Of a DNA stretch of 64,000 nt, positions 34,547-42,748 are shown one piece after another. The position numbers and the translations under genes were made by a program. The notes beneath the pieces were generated by a model. That model ran no database searches and was not told where the DNA came from. It saw nothing but the letters and a program-made list of their open reading frames with translations. Each line of letters begins with the position of its first letter. Position 1 is the first letter of the stretch. Origin of the DNA: Acuticoccus mangrovi (lineage in GTDB: Bacteria; Pseudomonadota; Alphaproteobacteria; Rhizobiales; Amorphaceae); assembly GCF_016411865.1 (NCBI RefSeq), contig NZ_JAEKJA010000013.1:105435-169434 (forward strand). Reading direction: 5' to 3'.

Positions 34547-34993
34547 TCACATCGGCGGGCGGTAGCCGATGCAGCCTTGGACGATCTGGCCGCAGGCCGC
34601 GTCCGAGGCACCCATCATGTCGGTCGCGCCGGCATAGGCGACTTCGACCACGTGATCCTTCTTGAAGCGCACCTGGGCGTGGCAATAGGCGCCGCTTCCC
34701 TGGGAGAATTGTGGCCCCGGCAGCATGATCGAGGTCGGGGTGGGGATCGGCACCGTCGGCAGCGCGATCGAGCGACCGCCGGTGATGACGCGCTCGTAGC
34801 TCCAGATCTCGCCCTTGTCGTCCGACAGCGTCTTCGTCGGGAAGCCGGCGCACATGCGCACCTCCGTCTTGCTCATGCCAACGATGACGGACTTGCCCTC
34901 CTCGGCCTGGTCGGCGTCGTGGACCGCGCACGCGGCCACCGAAAACCCGACAACGGACATTAACAACGCACGAAAATAGCGGCGTAGACGCAT
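34547..34993 (-). CDS. putative lipoprotein, SmpA/OmlA-like
   Basis: A 148-residue hypothetical protein. The N-terminus has a basic start, a hydrophobic stretch and a lipobox-like FSVAAC, indicating a lipoprotein processed at about Cys22. After the Cys, the segment VIVGMSKTEVRMCAGFPTKT followed by WSYE resembles the SmpA/OmlA fold found in BamE-like envelope proteins, with a conserved glycine and a pattern of small-molecule-independent beta strands. Four further cysteines near the C-terminus suggest disulfides. The exact role is unknown. It is downstream of two SGNH-like genes on the same strand, with a 155-base gap containing an 18-bp palindrome. Confidence 0.65.
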   Translation of the reverse strand: MRLRRYFRALLMSVVGFSVAACAVHDADQAEEGKSVIVGMSKTEVRMCAGFPTKTLSDDKGEIWSYERVITGGRSIALPTVPIPTPTSIMLPGPQFSQGSGAYCHAQVRFKKDHVVEVAYAGATDMMGASDAACGQIVQGCIGYRPPM

Positions 34994-35060
34994 GCCGTCC
35001 CGACTTCGCATTGGTGAAAGACCCTGCCCTGCAATGTGCCCGGGAATCGTGGACATAATG

Positions 35061-35078
35061 TGCCGACATATGTCGGCA
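35061..35078. promoter_or_regulatory. perfect 18-bp palindrome upstream of the lipoprotein gene
   Basis: TGCCGACATATGTCGGCA is perfectly self-complementary over 18 bases, centred about 76 bases ahead of the lipoprotein start (minus strand). The size and symmetry are typical of a dimeric regulator site (LuxR, GntR or TetR type). On the minus strand TTGCCG overlaps its edge and an AT-rich TTATGT follows about 15 bases on, so the site may sit between promoter elements. The cognate regulator is unknown. Confidence 0.6.
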
Positions 35079-35148
35079 ACCGCCCCGGGGGCATCGCTGG
35101 GTCGCCACGCGAGCTGCCGCGGCGGGCTGGAGCCGCCGCAAGCCGCGC

Positions 35149-35964
35149 TCAGGCGCTCTTGGAACGGCGGAAGAAGCGGGAAAGGCCGCGGGCGGCGGAT
35201 GGCGCGCCGGACTGCTCGGCGGGGGGCGCGGTGAAGGCCGACGGATCGGCGGCCGCGTCGGCGGCGATGCGCTGCAGGACGGCGTCGAGCACGATCCGGC
35301 CATAGTCCGGGTTCATGTGGACGACGTCGTGCTCCATCCGCGAGAGGGTGCCCATGTCGCCGAGGCCGCGGGCGAACTCGGGCGCGGTGTGGCTGTTCTC
35401 CACGATCGTCGCGGCCGGCTGGGGCACGAAGATCGCCCCGACGTCGGCGCATCTTTGGGCGACGAGCCGGTCGACTTCGGCGAGCGGCTCCGGCGGCAGC
35501 CCATCGGTCCATGTCGGCTTCTCGGCGAAGAGGGGGGCGGCCAGCACGTAGGTGGGCTTGCCGCCCCACCGGGCGATGTCGCCGGCGATGCGCAGGGTCG
35601 GATCGCCGGTGAAGACTCCCTCGACGCCCTTCTCGATATAGGACCGCGTGAAGCGGGGATTGGCGGACTGCTCCTCGATCCTCGCCTGGAGCAGGCCGTC
35701 GAGACGCAGGAGGCCGTAGACCACGAACACGTCGTGCTCGTCGTAGCGCACGACGGCGTCGAGCGGCACCCACATGGCGTTGGGCCCGGCCTTCTCGTCA
35801 GGGCGGCGATCGATGGAGATGCCCCGCCGATCGGCGATGATGGTGCGGAACCGCCCGCCGCCGCGGCCCATGAAGCGCATCCCGACGTCGGCGGGGGTGC
35901 CGCCGTCGTCGTGCGCCATCTTCATCGCCGCCATCTGGCTGGAGCCTATGACGCAGATACGCAT
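35149..35964 (-). CDS. SGNH-hydrolase-like protein of unknown function
   Basis: A 271-residue protein without a signal peptide. It opens RICVIGSSQMAAMKMAHDDG, where GSSQ occupies the place of the GDS nucleophile block, and near the C-terminus has HDVVHMNPDYGRIVLDAVLQ, which resembles the catalytic Asp-x-x-His region in degenerate form. The pattern suggests an SGNH-fold hydrolase or a carbohydrate-modifying relative, but catalytic residues cannot be assigned with confidence. The tail (about residues 245-271) is Ala/Ser/Arg-rich. It is downstream of the GSCFA gene by 42 bases and is probably co-transcribed with it. Confidence 0.6.
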   Translation of the reverse strand: MRICVIGSSQMAAMKMAHDDGGTPADVGMRFMGRGGGRFRTIIADRRGISIDRRPDEKAGPNAMWVPLDAVVRYDEHDVFVVYGLLRLDGLLQARIEEQSANPRFTRSYIEKGVEGVFTGDPTLRIAGDIARWGGKPTYVLAAPLFAEKPTWTDGLPPEPLAEVDRLVAQRCADVGAIFVPQPAATIVENSHTAPEFARGLGDMGTLSRMEHDVVHMNPDYGRIVLDAVLQRIAADAAADPSAFTAPPAEQSGAPSAARGLSRFFRRSKSA

Positions 35965-36006
35965 ACCGATACTCGCCTCGTCTCTCCCGCAGGGCCGGCG
36001 GGCCGC

Positions 36007-37089
36007 TCAGCGGCGCGGGGCCGCCGCCTCCAGAAGAACCTCTTCGCAGATGACGTCGTCGACGTCATCCGTCGCGGGCTCGGCCTTCGCCGCCGCCTTG
36101 CCGTTGAGCGCGAGGCGCCGCCGCGCCTTGCGGTTCCCCTTCGGCGCCACGCCGTGCGCGGTGAAGAACTGCTCCATCACGAAGGCGACGCCGGCCGGCT
36201 GCACCGTGCGCATGTTGTCGTGGTAGAACATCCCCCGAAAGGGCGGCTGGGTGATCAGCTCGTAGCTCGGGAAGTAGTCGACCTCGTCGCGCTCCTCCGC
36301 CAGCATCGCCGCGACGGCGCGCAGCACCGACTTGGTGCGCCCGTTGGCGACGAGCACGTGCTCGGCCGAGGCGGTCGCCACCATCGGCACCGGCGACACG
36401 GTGAGGAGGATGCGCATCTGCGGGTTGGCCGCCTTCAGCAGCGCGATCGCGGCCTCCATGTCGGCGACGCACTCGCGGGTGGAGAAGTTGTGGAACCGGT
36501 GGCGGGCGCCGTCGAAGGTGCCGCCGGCCGTCCCCGGGCACATGGCGTAGGTCACGTCCTCGCCGAGCCAGGCCTCGGTCTGGCCGAGGGTGAACACCAG
36601 CACCTCGATCTTCGGCAGGCTCGCGGCGATCGCGGCGAGGCTCGCCCGGCGCGCGGCGAGAACGTCGTCGGGCGTGGCGAAGCCGTCCGGCTCGATGGTG
36701 GGGCGGAAGGGGTCGACGAAGCGGCCGTCCTTCTCCCACATCTCGTCCGGCGGCGAGGCGGTGCCGCTCGCCCATTCGAGCCACTGGCGCAGCATGCGCG
36801 GGGTGTAGATGTTGCCGGTGCGGAAGGAGAAGACGCCGTATTGGTGGCTCTCGTTGAACTCCTTGGGGAAGCCGGCGATGGCGGGCTCGGCCTCGAACCA
36901 GCGGAAGCTGCGCTGGCGCAGCTCCCGGCCCATGTGCTGGGCGAAGCACGAGCCCAGCGTGGCGACGGTGGTGGAAGGGGCGATCGCGAATTTCGGGGCG
37001 TAGACGCCGGCGATGGCGTCGGGAGCGAGGTCGGCGACCCCCGTCCGCCAGAATGCGGTCGCGGGGAGCGAGGCGTAGGGCGTGTCCAT
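36007..37089 (-). CDS. GSCFA domain protein
   Basis: A 360-residue GSCFA-family protein; the family-naming GSCFA motif is at residues 46-50 in VATLGSCFAQHMGREL. Further conserved blocks are NIYTPRMLRQWLEW, FTLGQTEAW, LLTVSPVPM and the final FPSYELIT. GSCFA proteins are SGNH-like and are associated with capsule or surface-polysaccharide loci, but the reaction is not established. The Ala/Arg-rich C-terminus (residues about 320-360) is variable. The start ATG (MDTPYASLPATAFW) is preferred over a long upstream extension. It is divergent from the acyl-CoA dehydrogenase gene. Confidence 0.85.
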   Translation of the reverse strand: MDTPYASLPATAFWRTGVADLAPDAIAGVYAPKFAIAPSTTVATLGSCFAQHMGRELRQRSFRWFEAEPAIAGFPKEFNESHQYGVFSFRTGNIYTPRMLRQWLEWASGTASPPDEMWEKDGRFVDPFRPTIEPDGFATPDDVLAARRASLAAIAASLPKIEVLVFTLGQTEAWLGEDVTYAMCPGTAGGTFDGARHRFHNFSTRECVADMEAAIALLKAANPQMRILLTVSPVPMVATASAEHVLVANGRTKSVLRAVAAMLAEERDEVDYFPSYELITQPPFRGMFYHDNMRTVQPAGVAFVMEQFFTAHGVAPKGNRKARRRLALNGKAAAKAEPATDDVDDVICEEVLLEAAAPRR

Positions 37090-37230
37090 GAAAGACCACC
37101 GGAGAAGACAGTTCGGTCTGGACATGGTCGCATCCGCCAGAGCGCCTCGCAACCCGACGCCTTGCCTTCCTCCCATCGCTGAGGGACGAATGATGCCGCG
37201 CGAAACGCCGCGCCAAGGGAGGACAGAACG

Positions 37231-38400
37231 ATGCGCAACGACTTCGGCGGCTTCGATTTCGGTCTCGGCGAGGACATCGACATGCTGCGCGACCAGGTGC
37301 GCACCTTTGCCGACGATCGCATCGCGCCGCTGGCGGAGAAGACCGACCGGGAGAATCTCTTCCCCATCGAGCTGTGGCCGGAGATGGGCGCGCTCGGCCT
37401 GCACGGCATCACCGTCGGCGAGGAGTATGGCGGGGCGGGGCTCGGCTATCTCGCCCACTGCGTGGCGATGGAGGAGGTGAGCCGGGCCTCCGCCTCGGTG
37501 GGGCTGTCCTACGGCGCCCACTCGAACCTCTGCGTCAACCAGATCAACCGCAACGGCAGCGCAGCGCAGAAGGAAAAATACCTGCCCAAGCTGATCTCCG
37601 GCGAGCACGTGGGCGGGCTCGCGATGTCGGAGCCGGGCGCGGGGTCCGACGTGGTGTCGATGCGTACCCGCGCCGAGAAGAAGGGCGACCGCTACGTCCT
37701 CAACGGCAACAAATTCTGGATCACCAACGGCCCGGTAGCCGAGACGCTGGTGGTCTACGCCAAGACCGATCCGGAGGCGGGGTCGCGCGGCATCACCGCC
37801 TTCCTGATCGAGAAGGGCATGAAGGGTTTCTCCACCGCGCAGAAGCTCGACAAGCTCGGCATGCGCGGGTCCGACACCTGCGAGCTGATCTTCGAGGACT
37901 GCGAGGTGCCGGAGGAGAACGTGCTCGGCCTGGTGGGCAAGGGCGTCAACGTGCTGATGTCGGGGCTCGACTACGAGCGTGTGGTGCTCGCGGCGGGGCC
38001 GCTCGGCATCATGCAGGCCTGCCTCGACGTGGTGGTGCCCTACGTGCACGAGCGCAAGCAGTTCGGCCAGCCCATCGGCACCTTTCAGCTGATGCAGGGC
38101 AAGCTCGCCGACATGTACGTGACGATGAACGCCTGCAAGGCCTACGTCTATTCGGTGGCGCGCGCCTGCGACGTGGGGCGCACCACGCGCGAGGACGCGG
38201 CGGGGGCGATCCTCTATGCCGCCGAGAAGGCCACCCAGGTGGCGCTCGACGCGATCCAGGCCCTCGGCGGCAACGGCTACATCAACGACTACCCGACGGG
38301 CCGCCTGCTGCGCGACGCCAAGCTCTACGAGATCGGCGCGGGCACCAGCGAGATCCGCCGCATGCTGATCGGCCGCGAGCTCTTCGAGAAGTCGGCCTGA
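37231..38400 (+). CDS. isovaleryl-CoA dehydrogenase-type acyl-CoA dehydrogenase
   Basis: A 389-residue FAD-dependent acyl-CoA dehydrogenase. Signatures include [23 protein letters not shown] (FAD binding) and [21 protein letters not shown] Glu in [13 protein letters not shown] (Glu249) occupies the position of the catalytic base in isovaleryl-CoA dehydrogenase rather than the position used by short- and medium-chain enzymes, supporting a leucine-degradation role. However, the usual neighbours (methylcrotonyl-CoA carboxylase genes) are absent, so the substrate is not certain. The ATG follows GGGAGG by 7 bases. A perfect 14-bp palindrome lies just after the stop. Confidence 0.9.
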   Translation: MRNDFGGFDFGLGEDIDMLRDQVRTFADDRIAPLAEKTDRENLFPIELWPEMGALGLHGITVGEEYGGAGLGYLAHCVAMEEVSRASASVGLSYGAHSNLCVNQINRNGSAAQKEKYLPKLISGEHVGGLAMSEPGAGSDVVSMRTRAEKKGDRYVLNGNKFWITNGPVAETLVVYAKTDPEAGSRGITAFLIEKGMKGFSTAQKLDKLGMRGSDTCELIFEDCEVPEENVLGLVGKGVNVLMSGLDYERVVLAAGPLGIMQACLDVVVPYVHERKQFGQPIGTFQLMQGKLADMYVTMNACKAYVYSVARACDVGRTTREDAAGAILYAAEKATQVALDAIQALGGNGYINDYPTGRLLRDAKLYEIGAGTSEIRRMLIGRELFEKSA

Positions 38401-38422
38401 CCGGGCGCGGCACCGGCGACAC

Positions 38423-38436
38423 GCTGTCGCGACAGC
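38423..38436. repeat. 14-bp palindrome downstream of the acyl-CoA dehydrogenase gene
   Basis: GCTGTCGCGACAGC is perfectly symmetric. It sits 23 bases after the dehydrogenase stop and about 100 bases ahead of the small Cys/His ORF, so it could be part of a terminator or a binding site for the latter. No T-run follows. Confidence 0.4.
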
Positions 38437-38486
38437 TGCGGCGCGGTCCGACACATTTCGACCACAATCGGCGCTATCCTCTTGAA

Positions 38487-38498
38487 GATCATATGATC
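38487..38498. promoter_or_regulatory. 12-bp palindrome upstream of the 58-residue ORF
   Basis: GATCATATGATC is perfectly symmetric and lies in an AT-richer patch 41 bases ahead of the small ORF start. Its half-site GATCAT/ATGATC is the same as the outer pair found between lnt and the XRE gene. It is followed by a hairpin CGCCGC-CCCT-GCGGCG (38501-38516). An operator or leader role is inferred only. Confidence 0.4.
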
Positions 38499-38538
38499 AT
38501 CGCCGCCCCTGCGGCGCTGATCGATCCCAAGGGCGGTC

Positions 38539-38715
38539 ATGTCGACGTTGGAATATTGGATAGGGCGGATGCGGCGTCCGCTCTGTATTCACCACTGGGA
38601 GCGCATCGGCCAGGCTGACGATCGGCTGCGGGGTCGCTGCCACGTCGTGCGCTGCTGCCACTGCGGAGCGCGTGACCAGATCGAGGTGACGCGCGACCCC
38701 GTCTACCTCCTCTGA
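38539..38715 (+). CDS. 58-residue Cys/His-rich hypothetical protein
   Basis: A short ORF with a good ribosome site (AAGGG, 5 bases before ATG). Its product contains LCIHHWE near residue 16 and RCHVVRCCHCGAR at residues 33-45, giving Cys16, His18/19, Cys34, His35, Cys39, Cys40 and Cys42, which suggests a small zinc-binding element. The rest is basic and charged. I do not recognise the family, and a 58-codon ORF in GC-rich DNA could be chance. Against chance are the ribosome site, the clustered Cys/His residues, the palindrome upstream and a hairpin that overlaps the stop. It is convergent with the hydantoinase operon. Confidence 0.5.
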   Translation: MSTLEYWIGRMRRPLCIHHWERIGQADDRLRGRCHVVRCCHCGARDQIEVTRDPVYLL

Positions 38716-38753
38716 GGAGGTGCCGTCCGAGAGGGAGCGCCGTGCGCCCTCTC
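38705..38753. terminator. hairpins between the small ORF and the hydantoinase gene
   Basis: ACCTCCTC (38705-38712) and GAGGAGGT (38714-38721) are perfectly complementary and span the stop codon of the 58-residue ORF. A second stem, GAGAGGG (38729-38735) with CCCTCTC (38747-38753), follows. The position between convergent genes fits bidirectional termination, though neither strand has a strong T-run. Confidence 0.5.
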
Positions 38754-38766
38754 GCCATGGCTCCAG

Positions 38767-40224
38767 TCAGAGGAGCTTGGCGCCGAAGGCGATCTTTGGA
38801 TCGAGCTCGGGCGGCACCGGCTGCTGGTAGCCGGAGGCGTCGAACGGTGCCCGCTTCATGAACACGCCCGCACCGCGCTCGGCGAGGAGGACGCCGTCCG
38901 CCATCGCCACGCGGCCGTTGGTGATCATCGTTTCCGGCCAGCCGGTGACCGACATGCCCTCGAACGGCGTGTAGTCCATGGCGTCGTGCATGCCGGTCTG
39001 GGTGACCGTGCGCGTCTCGTCGGGGTTCCAGATCGCGATGTCGGCGTCCGAGCCCACCGCGATGGTGCCCTTGCGCGGGTGGATGCCGAACATCTTGGCG
39101 GCGTTGGTGGAGGTGAGCGCCACGAACTCGTTGAGGCTGACCCGGCCCTTGCGCACCCCTTCGGAGAAGAGGAGCGGGGCCCGCATCTCGATGCCCGGCA
39201 TCCCGTTCGCCATCTTGTTGAAGGGCGGGTTGGGGCCGGCCGACAGCTTGCCCGTCGCGTCGAAGCGGTAGGGGGCGTGGTCGGAGGACCAGAGCTGCAG
39301 GTTGCCCGCCTTGAGGTGGCGCCAGAGGTCCGCTTGCGTCCGCCCGTCGCGCAGCGGGGGTGAGCAGCAGAACTTCGCCCCTTCCGGCGCCGGCCGGTCG
39401 AGGTCGTCGCGCGTCAGGAAGAGATATTGCGGGCACGTCTCGCCGAAGATCGCGTGCCCCTCGGTGCGGGCGTTGGCGACGAGGCGGGCCCCGGCGTCGG
39501 TCGACACGTGCACGATGAGGAGCGGCGCGCCGACGAAGCTCGCGAGGCTGATGCCGCGGTGGATCGCCTCCGCCTCGGCCGCCGCGGGGTGGCTGATGGC
39601 GTGATATTTGGCGTCGGTGTAGCCGCGCTCCAGGAGGCGCTTCACCATCCACTTGATGAGCGCGTTGTTCTCCGCGTGCGTCATCGTCAGCGCGCCGTGC
39701 TCGCGCGCCGTCACGAGGATGTCGAGCATCATCTCGTCGGTGACGATCATCTTGTCGTAGGTCATGAAGACCTTGAAGCTCGTGACCCCGTCGGCGAACG
39801 CCTTCGGCAGTCCGACCTTCAGCACCGCGTCGGACGGATCGGTGATGATGAGGTGGAACGAGTAGTCGATGACCGACTTCTTGGCCCGCTCGTGGTAGGT
39901 TTCGAGCACCTCCTCGACGCTCTGCCCACGGTGCTGGGCGGCGAAGGGGATGAAGCTGGTGTTGCCGCCGAAGAGGGCGGACACGGACCCCGAATAGTAG
40001 TCGTCCGAGGTCATCGCGCCGGTCGCCGACTCCTGCTCGATGTGGCAGTGGCTCTCGATGCCGCCCGGGAGCACGAGGCGGCCGGTGGCATCGATGGTGC
40101 GGGCGCCGTCCGGCAGGCCCCTCGCGATGGCGGTGACGGTGCCGCCGGCGATCCCGACGTCGGCGGCAAAGGTGTCGGAGGCGGTCGCGACCGTACCGCC
40201 CCTGATCACGAGGTCGAAGTGCAT
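38767..40224 (-). CDS. hydantoinase/dihydropyrimidinase
   Basis: An amidohydrolase of 485 residues that hydrolyses a cyclic ureide ring (hydantoin or dihydropyrimidine). Metal-binding features of the cyclic amidohydrolase family are present: the HCH pair in GGIESHCHIEQ, the carboxylatable Lys in GVTSFKVFMTYDK, ALTMTHAEN and a final SSDHAPYRFDATGK with the active Asp. The GTIAVGSDADIAIWNP block ends the barrel. The product would be an N-carbamoyl amino acid, the substrate type of the nitrilase encoded upstream in the same operon. The start overlaps the stop of the DapA-like gene by one base. Confidence 0.93.
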   Translation of the reverse strand: MHFDLVIRGGTVATASDTFAADVGIAGGTVTAIARGLPDGARTIDATGRLVLPGGIESHCHIEQESATGAMTSDDYYSGSVSALFGGNTSFIPFAAQHRGQSVEEVLETYHERAKKSVIDYSFHLIITDPSDAVLKVGLPKAFADGVTSFKVFMTYDKMIVTDEMMLDILVTAREHGALTMTHAENNALIKWMVKRLLERGYTDAKYHAISHPAAAEAEAIHRGISLASFVGAPLLIVHVSTDAGARLVANARTEGHAIFGETCPQYLFLTRDDLDRPAPEGAKFCCSPPLRDGRTQADLWRHLKAGNLQLWSSDHAPYRFDATGKLSAGPNPPFNKMANGMPGIEMRAPLLFSEGVRKGRVSLNEFVALTSTNAAKMFGIHPRKGTIAVGSDADIAIWNPDETRTVTQTGMHDAMDYTPFEGMSVTGWPETMITNGRVAMADGVLLAERGAGVFMKRAPFDASGYQQPVPPELDPKIAFGAKLL

Positions 40225-41174
40225 TACTCCGCGGCCATCGCCGGGCGCAGGGCGGCGAGGTTGCGCTCGAGGCGGCTCATGAGGCGCGTCAGCTCCTCCT
40301 GGCCCGCGGCGTCGAGTTTGGGGCCGGGGGCGCGCACGGTGGCGGTCTTGATCGCCCCGCGGCGCCGCAGGATCTCCTTACGGACGGCGAGCCCGTAGCC
40401 CGGCTGCTGCTCGTGGCGCACCAGCGGCAGATAGGCGTCGAAGAGATCCTCGGCACCGTCGACGTCGCCGGCGCGGTGGCGGCGGACCACCTCCACCAGC
40501 ATCTCCGGATAGGCAAAGCCCGTCATCGCGCCGTCGGCGCCGCGCGCCAGCTCGAGCGGCAGGAAGATGCCGCCGTTGCCGCACAGGATCGACACGCGGC
40601 GGCTGCCCTTCTCCTGCGCGACGCGGCGGACGCTCGAGAGCTTCGGCAGGCCCGGCCAGTCCTCATGCTTCAGCATCACCACCGAGGGGATCTCGTCGAC
40701 GATGGTGTTGAAGCCTTCGGCCGAGATCGGCATGCCGGTGGTCAGCGGGAAGTCCTGGTAGACGATCGGCACGTCCGGCAGCCGGTCGGCGATCGCCTTG
40801 AAGCCGTCGAGAATGCCCTTCTCGTGCTTGTGGCCGGCGTTGGGGGCGGCCATCACGCCGGCGGCGCCGAGGCCCATCGCCTTCTTGGCGAGCGACACGA
40901 GATTGTCGAGGCCGGCATTGGACACGCCCACGATGACCGGGACGCGCTCGTCGACGCGCTTCAGGACGCGCGTCATGATCTCACTCGCCTCCTCGGCGGT
41001 GAGCTTGGGAGCCTCGCCCATCAGGCCGAGGATCGTGATGCCGGAAACGCCGTGGCTCAGATAGTAGTCGGTCAGGCTGTCGAGGCTCGCAAAATCCACG
41101 GCGCCGTCGTCGGTGAAGGGGGTCGCCGAGATGATGTAGACGCCGTGGGCGTCCTCGGTGAGGCGGTGGGTCAT
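40224..41174 (-). CDS. DapA-like Schiff-base aldolase/lyase
   Basis: A dihydrodipicolinate synthase-family protein of 316 residues. A Tyr appears in IVYQDFPLTTG and the Schiff-base Lys in VMLKHEDWPG; the TIM barrel start GVYIISATPFTDDGAVDF is classic. It could be an aldolase or dehydratase of a 2-oxo acid; true DapA function is unlikely because it sits in a hydantoin-type operon and dapB lies elsewhere. Its stop overlaps the hydantoinase start and its own start overlaps the flavin reductase stop (ATGA), with AAGGAG eight bases upstream. Confidence 0.88.
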   Translation of the reverse strand: MTHRLTEDAHGVYIISATPFTDDGAVDFASLDSLTDYYLSHGVSGITILGLMGEAPKLTAEEASEIMTRVLKRVDERVPVIVGVSNAGLDNLVSLAKKAMGLGAAGVMAAPNAGHKHEKGILDGFKAIADRLPDVPIVYQDFPLTTGMPISAEGFNTIVDEIPSVVMLKHEDWPGLPKLSSVRRVAQEKGSRRVSILCGNGGIFLPLELARGADGAMTGFAYPEMLVEVVRRHRAGDVDGAEDLFDAYLPLVRHEQQPGYGLAVRKEILRRRGAIKTATVRAPGPKLDAAGQEELTRLMSRLERNLAALRPAMAAE

Positions 41175-41812
41175 TCGGAAGTCTCCTTAGGGCCGGTGAT
41201 GGTCCGCCAATCGGGAATGGGCAGGGAATACGCTTCTCCGAGAGGCGCATAGGACGTGGCAAACAGCCGCGCCACCGGGTCCCAATGTGGCACATTGAGC
41301 CGCCGCGTATCCAGATCGAACAGGCCGTCGCGGGCAATCAGTGCGGACACCTTTCCCATCAGCAGCGCTCGGTCGACGTCGAGATATCGGATCTCGTAGA
41401 CGCTGCACTCGAGCACGACGGGGGCGTCCTTGAGGTAGGGGATCTTCTGGGTGACGCCGTCGGCGACGGCGAGGCCCACCGCTTCCGCCTCGCCGATCTC
41501 CGGCGGAAAGTCGGCGGCGGTCGCCACCATCTTCTCGGCGAGGGCGGTGTCGGCGAGGTTCACCGTGAAGGCACCTTCGCGCTCGGCGTTGAGCACCGTG
41601 TCCTTCGGACCGGACTCCGGCCGGCGGCCGATGCCGACGATGAGGAGGGGCGGCTCGTCGGCGAACACGTTGAAGAAGGAGAAGGGCGCGGCGTTGACCC
41701 CGCCCTCGGCGTTGAGCGTGGTGATCCAGGCGACCGGCCGCGGGATGACGGCGGCGCACAGGAGCTTGTAGCGCTCGCGCGCCTCGAGCTGCGAAAAGTC
41801 GAAGGTCGCCAT
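41171..41812 (-). CDS. flavin reductase-like FMN-binding protein
   Basis: A 213-residue member of the flavin reductase/flavoredoxin family. It begins RERYKLLCAAVIPRPVAWIT and contains NAAPFSFFNVFADEPPLLI, the flavin-binding core. It may reduce FMN for a partner oxygenase or act as an FMN oxidoreductase, but no monooxygenase is encoded in this operon. That makes its task in a hydantoin-type pathway an open question. Start and stop both overlap neighbouring genes, giving tight translational coupling within the operon. Confidence 0.87.
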   Translation of the reverse strand: MATFDFSQLEARERYKLLCAAVIPRPVAWITTLNAEGGVNAAPFSFFNVFADEPPLLIVGIGRRPESGPKDTVLNAEREGAFTVNLADTALAEKMVATAADFPPEIGEAEAVGLAVADGVTQKIPYLKDAPVVLECSVYEIRYLDVDRALLMGKVSALIARDGLFDLDTRRLNVPHWDPVARLFATSYAPLGEAYSLPIPDWRTITGPKETSE

Positions 41813-42738
41813 CAGGACGCGACCTCGACGCCGGTCTGGGAGGTGATGCGGCCGTAGTGCTCGATGCGGCGATGGCGGGCGAAGTCGAAGATCGTCTCCT
41901 TGCCGAACACCGTCTCGTCGAGATCGCAGACGGCGGTGACGAGCTCGTCGTCCTCGGTGAGGCTCTCGGCGACGATCTTGCCGTTGGGGTCGACGATCAC
42001 GCTGCCGCCGATGAGGGGGTGGCCGTCCTCCACCCCGGCCTTGGCGACGGCGACCACGAAGGTGGCGTTCTGGTAGGCGCCGGACTGGAGCACCAGGCGA
42101 TGGTGGAAGAGGCGGTCTTCCGGTCCCTCGGCGCTCTTCTGGCTGTTCACCGAGGGGGTGTTGTAGCCGAGGAGGACCATTTCCACGCCCTGCAGGCCCA
42201 TCACGCGGTAGGTCTCGGGCCAGCGCCGGTCGTTGCAGATGCACATGCCGAAGACGCCGCCGAGCGTCTGCCACACCGGAAAGCCGAGGTCGCCGGGCTC
42301 GAAGTAGCGTTTCTCGAGGTGCTGGAAGGCGCGCTCGGGATCGAACTCGTCGTGGCCGGGCAGGTGCACCTTGCGGTATTTGCCGATGATCGTGCCGGTC
42401 TTGTCGGTGAGGATCGAGGTGTTGAAGTGGTGGCCGTCGGGCGTCAGCTCGGCATAGCCGAAGGAAATCGCGACACCCTTCGCCTTGGCGGCGTCGAAGA
42501 GGGGCTGCGTCGCCGCGTTGGGCATCTCCGCCTCGAACCAGGTGTCCACCTCGGCCTGGTCCTCCATGTACCAGCGGGGGAAGAAGGTGGTGAGGGCGAG
42601 CTCGGGATAGACCACGAGGTCGCAGCCCTTGTCGGCGGCGGCATCGAGCAGGGCGAGCATGCGGGCGACGACGGCCTCGCGCGGCTCGGCCTTCTGGATG
42701 GGGCCGAGCTGGGCGGCGGCGACATGTACGGGTCTCAT
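41812..42738 (-). CDS. N-carbamoyl-D-amino-acid hydrolase-like nitrilase
   Basis: A nitrilase-superfamily amidase of 308 residues, the length of D-carbamoylases. The catalytic triad is visible: Glu46 in VVYPELALTTFFPRW, Lys123 in KYRKVHLPG and Cys168 in CICNDRRWPE. The last of these matches the known D-carbamoylase motif closely. It would release CO2 and ammonia from an N-carbamoyl-D-amino acid produced by the hydantoinase encoded in the same operon. The start lies 10 bases after the ABC permease gene and the end overlaps the flavin reductase gene by one base. Confidence 0.9.
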   Translation of the reverse strand: MRPVHVAAAQLGPIQKAEPREAVVARMLALLDAAADKGCDLVVYPELALTTFFPRWYMEDQAEVDTWFEAEMPNAATQPLFDAAKAKGVAISFGYAELTPDGHHFNTSILTDKTGTIIGKYRKVHLPGHDEFDPERAFQHLEKRYFEPGDLGFPVWQTLGGVFGMCICNDRRWPETYRVMGLQGVEMVLLGYNTPSVNSQKSAEGPEDRLFHHRLVLQSGAYQNATFVVAVAKAGVEDGHPLIGGSVIVDPNGKIVAESLTEDDELVTAVCDLDETVFGKETIFDFARHRRIEHYGRITSQTGVEVAS

Positions 42739-42748
42739 AGCAATGTCC

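Noticed and set aside
40224..41174. Annotation of the DapA-like gene as true dapA for lysine synthesis.
   Set aside because: It sits inside a catabolic transport operon and is unlinked to dapB at 23.6 kb; the family includes many lyases.
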